Positions 5,336 through 6,943 of a DNA stretch of 6,943 nt are shown piece after piece. The notes beneath the pieces were generated by a model, which was given only the letters and a program-made list of their open reading frames with translations, did not search any database and was not told the DNA's origin. How positions within the stretch are numbered: the stretch's first letter is position 1; the number at the start of each line of letters is the position of its first letter. This DNA comes from Phycisphaerales bacterium (GTDB lineage: Bacteria; Planctomycetota; Phycisphaerae; Sedimentisphaerales; Anaerohalosphaeraceae): positions 1 through 6,943 of the forward strand of contig DRGS01000066.1 of NCBI GenBank assembly GCA_011053245.1, read 5' to 3'. A program made the position numbers and the translations under genes.

Positions 5336-6310
5336 GTGACACAAATTTATTTAGGTATAGACTTTGGCGGTACGAATGTAAAGACGGGTATCTTTGATGA
5401 AGATATGAATCTTCTGTCAAAGACGTCGGTTCCGGCTGGTGTTGAAATGGAGCCTGAGGATGTCGTAAGCAATATCGTTAAGACATCCGAGTCGCTTATC
5501 GCTGATTCCGGCCATAAGCTTGCGGATGTTCTTGCGATAGGGATCGGTACTCCGGGACCTGCCGATTATCCAAATGGAATAGTTATAAAGGCCTCGAATC
5601 TGCCTACTTTCCATAACACGCCGCTGCGCGATATGATCGCGGACGGTTTGGGCAAACCGGCGGTGTTGGAAAATGACGCGAATGTTGCCTGTTGGGGTGA
5701 ATTTATCGCAGGCGTCGGGAAAGATATTACCGACATGATCTTTTTTACTCTTGGTACGGGGATTGGCGGGGGCATCGTTTCCAGCGGTCGTCTCGTTCAG
5801 GGTTGTGACGGTAACGGAGCCGAACTCGGCCATTTGATAATCTATCCCGACGGGCGCGAATGCGGCTGCGGGCAGAAGGGTTGTGTCGAGGCGTATGCTT
5901 CGGCAAGCTCTACCGTCAAGCGTGCCGAAGAGGAACTTGAAAACAATCCGGGCTCTTCGTTATCGAAAGTGAAAGAACAAAACGGCGAAGTGACGTGTAA
6001 AGATGTTTTCGAGCATGCGGCGGCGGGCGATGCGTTCGCAAAAGATATTGTCGACGGGACGGCCAAAGCTCTTGCGGTATTATGTATTAATATGCTTCAC
6101 ACAACGGAACCGCAGAAGATAGTATTCAGCGGCGGGATGATCGCCGCCGGGCAAATTCTGCTTGACGGGATAAGGGGTCATTTCGACCGGCAGATATGGA
6201 AGCTGAAAAAGGAAAGTGTCGAGATATGCTTTGCCGCATTGAGCGAAGACACCGGCATAACAGGAGCGGCGGCTCTTGCCAAATATGAATTTGGTGCAAA
6301 GATCGCATAA
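5336..6310 (+). CDS. ROK-family sugar kinase, glucokinase-like
   Basis: From GTG 5336 the protein has 324 residues, close to ROK glucokinases. It begins with the phosphate-binding IDFGGTN (8-14). The sugar-binding and catalytic ENDAN lies at 112-116 with D114 as base. The second phosphate loop is LGTGIGGGIV (139-148), then GAELGH (161-166) and the ROK zinc site CGCGQKGC (C176, C178, C183 with H166). The adenosine segment is FSGGMIAAG (264-272). The likely reaction is ATP-dependent phosphorylation of glucose or a related hexose in the cytoplasm; ROK proteins also act on mannose, fructose or N-acetylated sugars, so substrate is inferred. No N-terminal DNA-binding domain exists, so it is not a ROK repressor. 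It is translationally close to galE (1-base gap), consistent with a hexose-handling operon. Confidence 0.9.
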   Translation: MTQIYLGIDFGGTNVKTGIFDEDMNLLSKTSVPAGVEMEPEDVVSNIVKTSESLIADSGHKLADVLAIGIGTPGPADYPNGIVIKASNLPTFHNTPLRDMIADGLGKPAVLENDANVACWGEFIAGVGKDITDMIFFTLGTGIGGGIVSSGRLVQGCDGNGAELGHLIIYPDGRECGCGQKGCVEAYASASSTVKRAEEELENNPGSSLSKVKEQNGEVTCKDVFEHAAAGDAFAKDIVDGTAKALAVLCINMLHTTEPQKIVFSGGMIAAGQILLDGIRGHFDRQIWKLKKESVEICFAALSEDTGITGAAALAKYEFGAKIA

Positions 6311-6343
6311 ATGGATTTAGAATTGTGATTGGCATAGTATAAC

Positions 6344-6859
6344 GTGAAGATCAGTCGAAGATTTCTGATAATTGAAAGCGTCGTTCTTATTGGCGCCGTT
6401 CTTTTGGCGGTTAATGTTCAGATTGCCAGCCGCAAGAAACATAAGGCTCCTCTTTCGTGGGCGGAGTTTGCGGCTTCGAGAGTCCTGGTGCGATTGGACG
6501 CCTTTTATACATCTTTTTCCGGTATAACCAGCAGCAATGTAAACGACAAATTTACACTTTACATTGTGAACAAGCCTCGTTTTTCGTTTGAACCCATGCA
6601 AGGGCCCTCCAGATTTGAAGGCGATTGCGGTTTTTACCTGCTGTTGCCTTCAAGGCTTCAAAGCAGCGGCCAAAAACTGATAGCCTATACAGACCTGCGT
6701 CTTGACCGCAACGGAAATCAGGCGCGAATAGGGATTTTTTTGGACGGTCAAACTATTGATGCGTCAAGAATTACAGATCTTCAATTTGGCTCGCTCACAA
6801 GTTCCCGTAAGAATTTATCTTCGCAACCGTCCTTCTACTTCACTATGAACAAGAACTGA
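6344..6859 (+). CDS. Membrane-anchored protein of unknown function
   Basis: The gene encodes 171 residues. A basic N-terminus (MKISRR) precedes one hydrophobic helix at about 7-28 (FLIIESVVLIGAVLLAVNVQ) without a lipobox cysteine, so it is probably a single-pass anchor with the rest outside the cytoplasm. The remainder is beta-rich and has no motif I recognise; it includes FTLYIVNKPRFSFEP, GDCGFYLLLPSRLQ and DLRLDRNGNQARIGIFLDGQ. The start is GTG 6344. No ATG is available near the N-terminus and no good ribosome site precedes it, so the start is less certain than the frame. It lies 33 bases after the ROK kinase and probably shares its transcript. Confidence 0.65.
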   Translation: MKISRRFLIIESVVLIGAVLLAVNVQIASRKKHKAPLSWAEFAASRVLVRLDAFYTSFSGITSSNVNDKFTLYIVNKPRFSFEPMQGPSRFEGDCGFYLLLPSRLQSSGQKLIAYTDLRLDRNGNQARIGIFLDGQTIDASRITDLQFGSLTSSRKNLSSQPSFYFTMNKN

Positions 6860-6863
6860 TGCC

Positions 6864-6885
6864 GTATAGCATAATAACGCTATGC
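6864..6885. terminator. Weak hairpin between convergent genes
   Basis: GTATAGC (6864-6870) and GCTATGC (6879-6885) can form a 7-pair stem (one G-T) with an 8-base loop. It starts 5 bases after the stop of the anchored protein and includes the stop of the minus-strand gene at the right edge. It lacks an adjacent T-run, so termination strength is doubtful. Confidence 0.35.
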
Positions 6886-6943
6886 CGATTCCTTGCGTGC
6901 TTTTGCGTTGCTGTTAAACATATCCATATCGCCGGTTACGACA
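6880..6943 (-). CDS. C-terminal end of an unidentified minus-strand gene
   Basis: Reading in from the right edge, 20 codons (VVTGDMDMFNSNAKARKESA) end at TAG 6882-6880. The convergent arrangement, the tight spacing to the neighbour's stop and the hydrophilic basic tail are typical of a real gene end. The fragment is too short to identify a family, and another frame cannot be excluded. Confidence 0.4.
   Translation of the reverse strand, partial: VVTGDMDMFNSNAKARKESA

Overview
The window reads as chromosomal DNA of a free-living bacterium with mixed base composition. Most genes are GC-moderate, but two stretches are visibly AT-rich: the gene at 213-815 and the membrane-protein gene at 1986-2534. 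The GH130 phosphorylase tail, the lipoprotein and anchored orphan proteins, and the style of the Xer recombinase suggest a planctomycete (Phycisphaerae-like). This is a weak inference without a database search.

Layout. (1) 1-188: 3' end of a GH130 glycoside phosphorylase gene, plus strand. (2) 189-1001: a mosaic. An AT-rich orphan gene (213-815) is followed by a 21-codon remnant resembling the start of a THUMP-domain RNA methyltransferase (from 838). That remnant is fused at 902/903 to a second copy of the GH130 3' end (903-992). The two GH130 ends form a 94-bp direct repeat whose 8 differences are all silent. (3) 1002-3501: four minus-strand genes that look like one operon, in transcription order: Xer-type tyrosine recombinase, four-helix membrane protein, DUF503/YlxP-like protein (GTGA overlap), HAD phosphatase/beta-phosphoglucomutase-like enzyme. 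(4) 3502-3639: divergent intergenic region with a sigma70-like promoter for the next gene. (5) 3640-4221: predicted lipoprotein. (6) 4222-4350: intergenic region with a perfect palindrome and a TATAAT promoter. (7) 4351-6859: plus-strand group of galE, a ROK sugar kinase (1-base gap) and a membrane-anchored orphan. (8) 6860-6943: weak hairpin and the last 20 codons of an unidentified minus-strand gene.

Functional reading. GH130 phosphorylase (sugar-1-phosphate release), the HAD enzyme (possible sugar-phosphate mutase or phosphatase), UDP-galactose/glucose epimerase and the ROK glucokinase-like protein all fit hexose and beta-mannoside/galactoside metabolism, although they are not one transcription unit. 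The most unusual part is 99-996, where recombination has boxed an orphan gene between two diverged but protein-identical GH130 gene ends and left a broken methyltransferase start. I saw no tRNA, rRNA, CRISPR array or intact insertion sequence.
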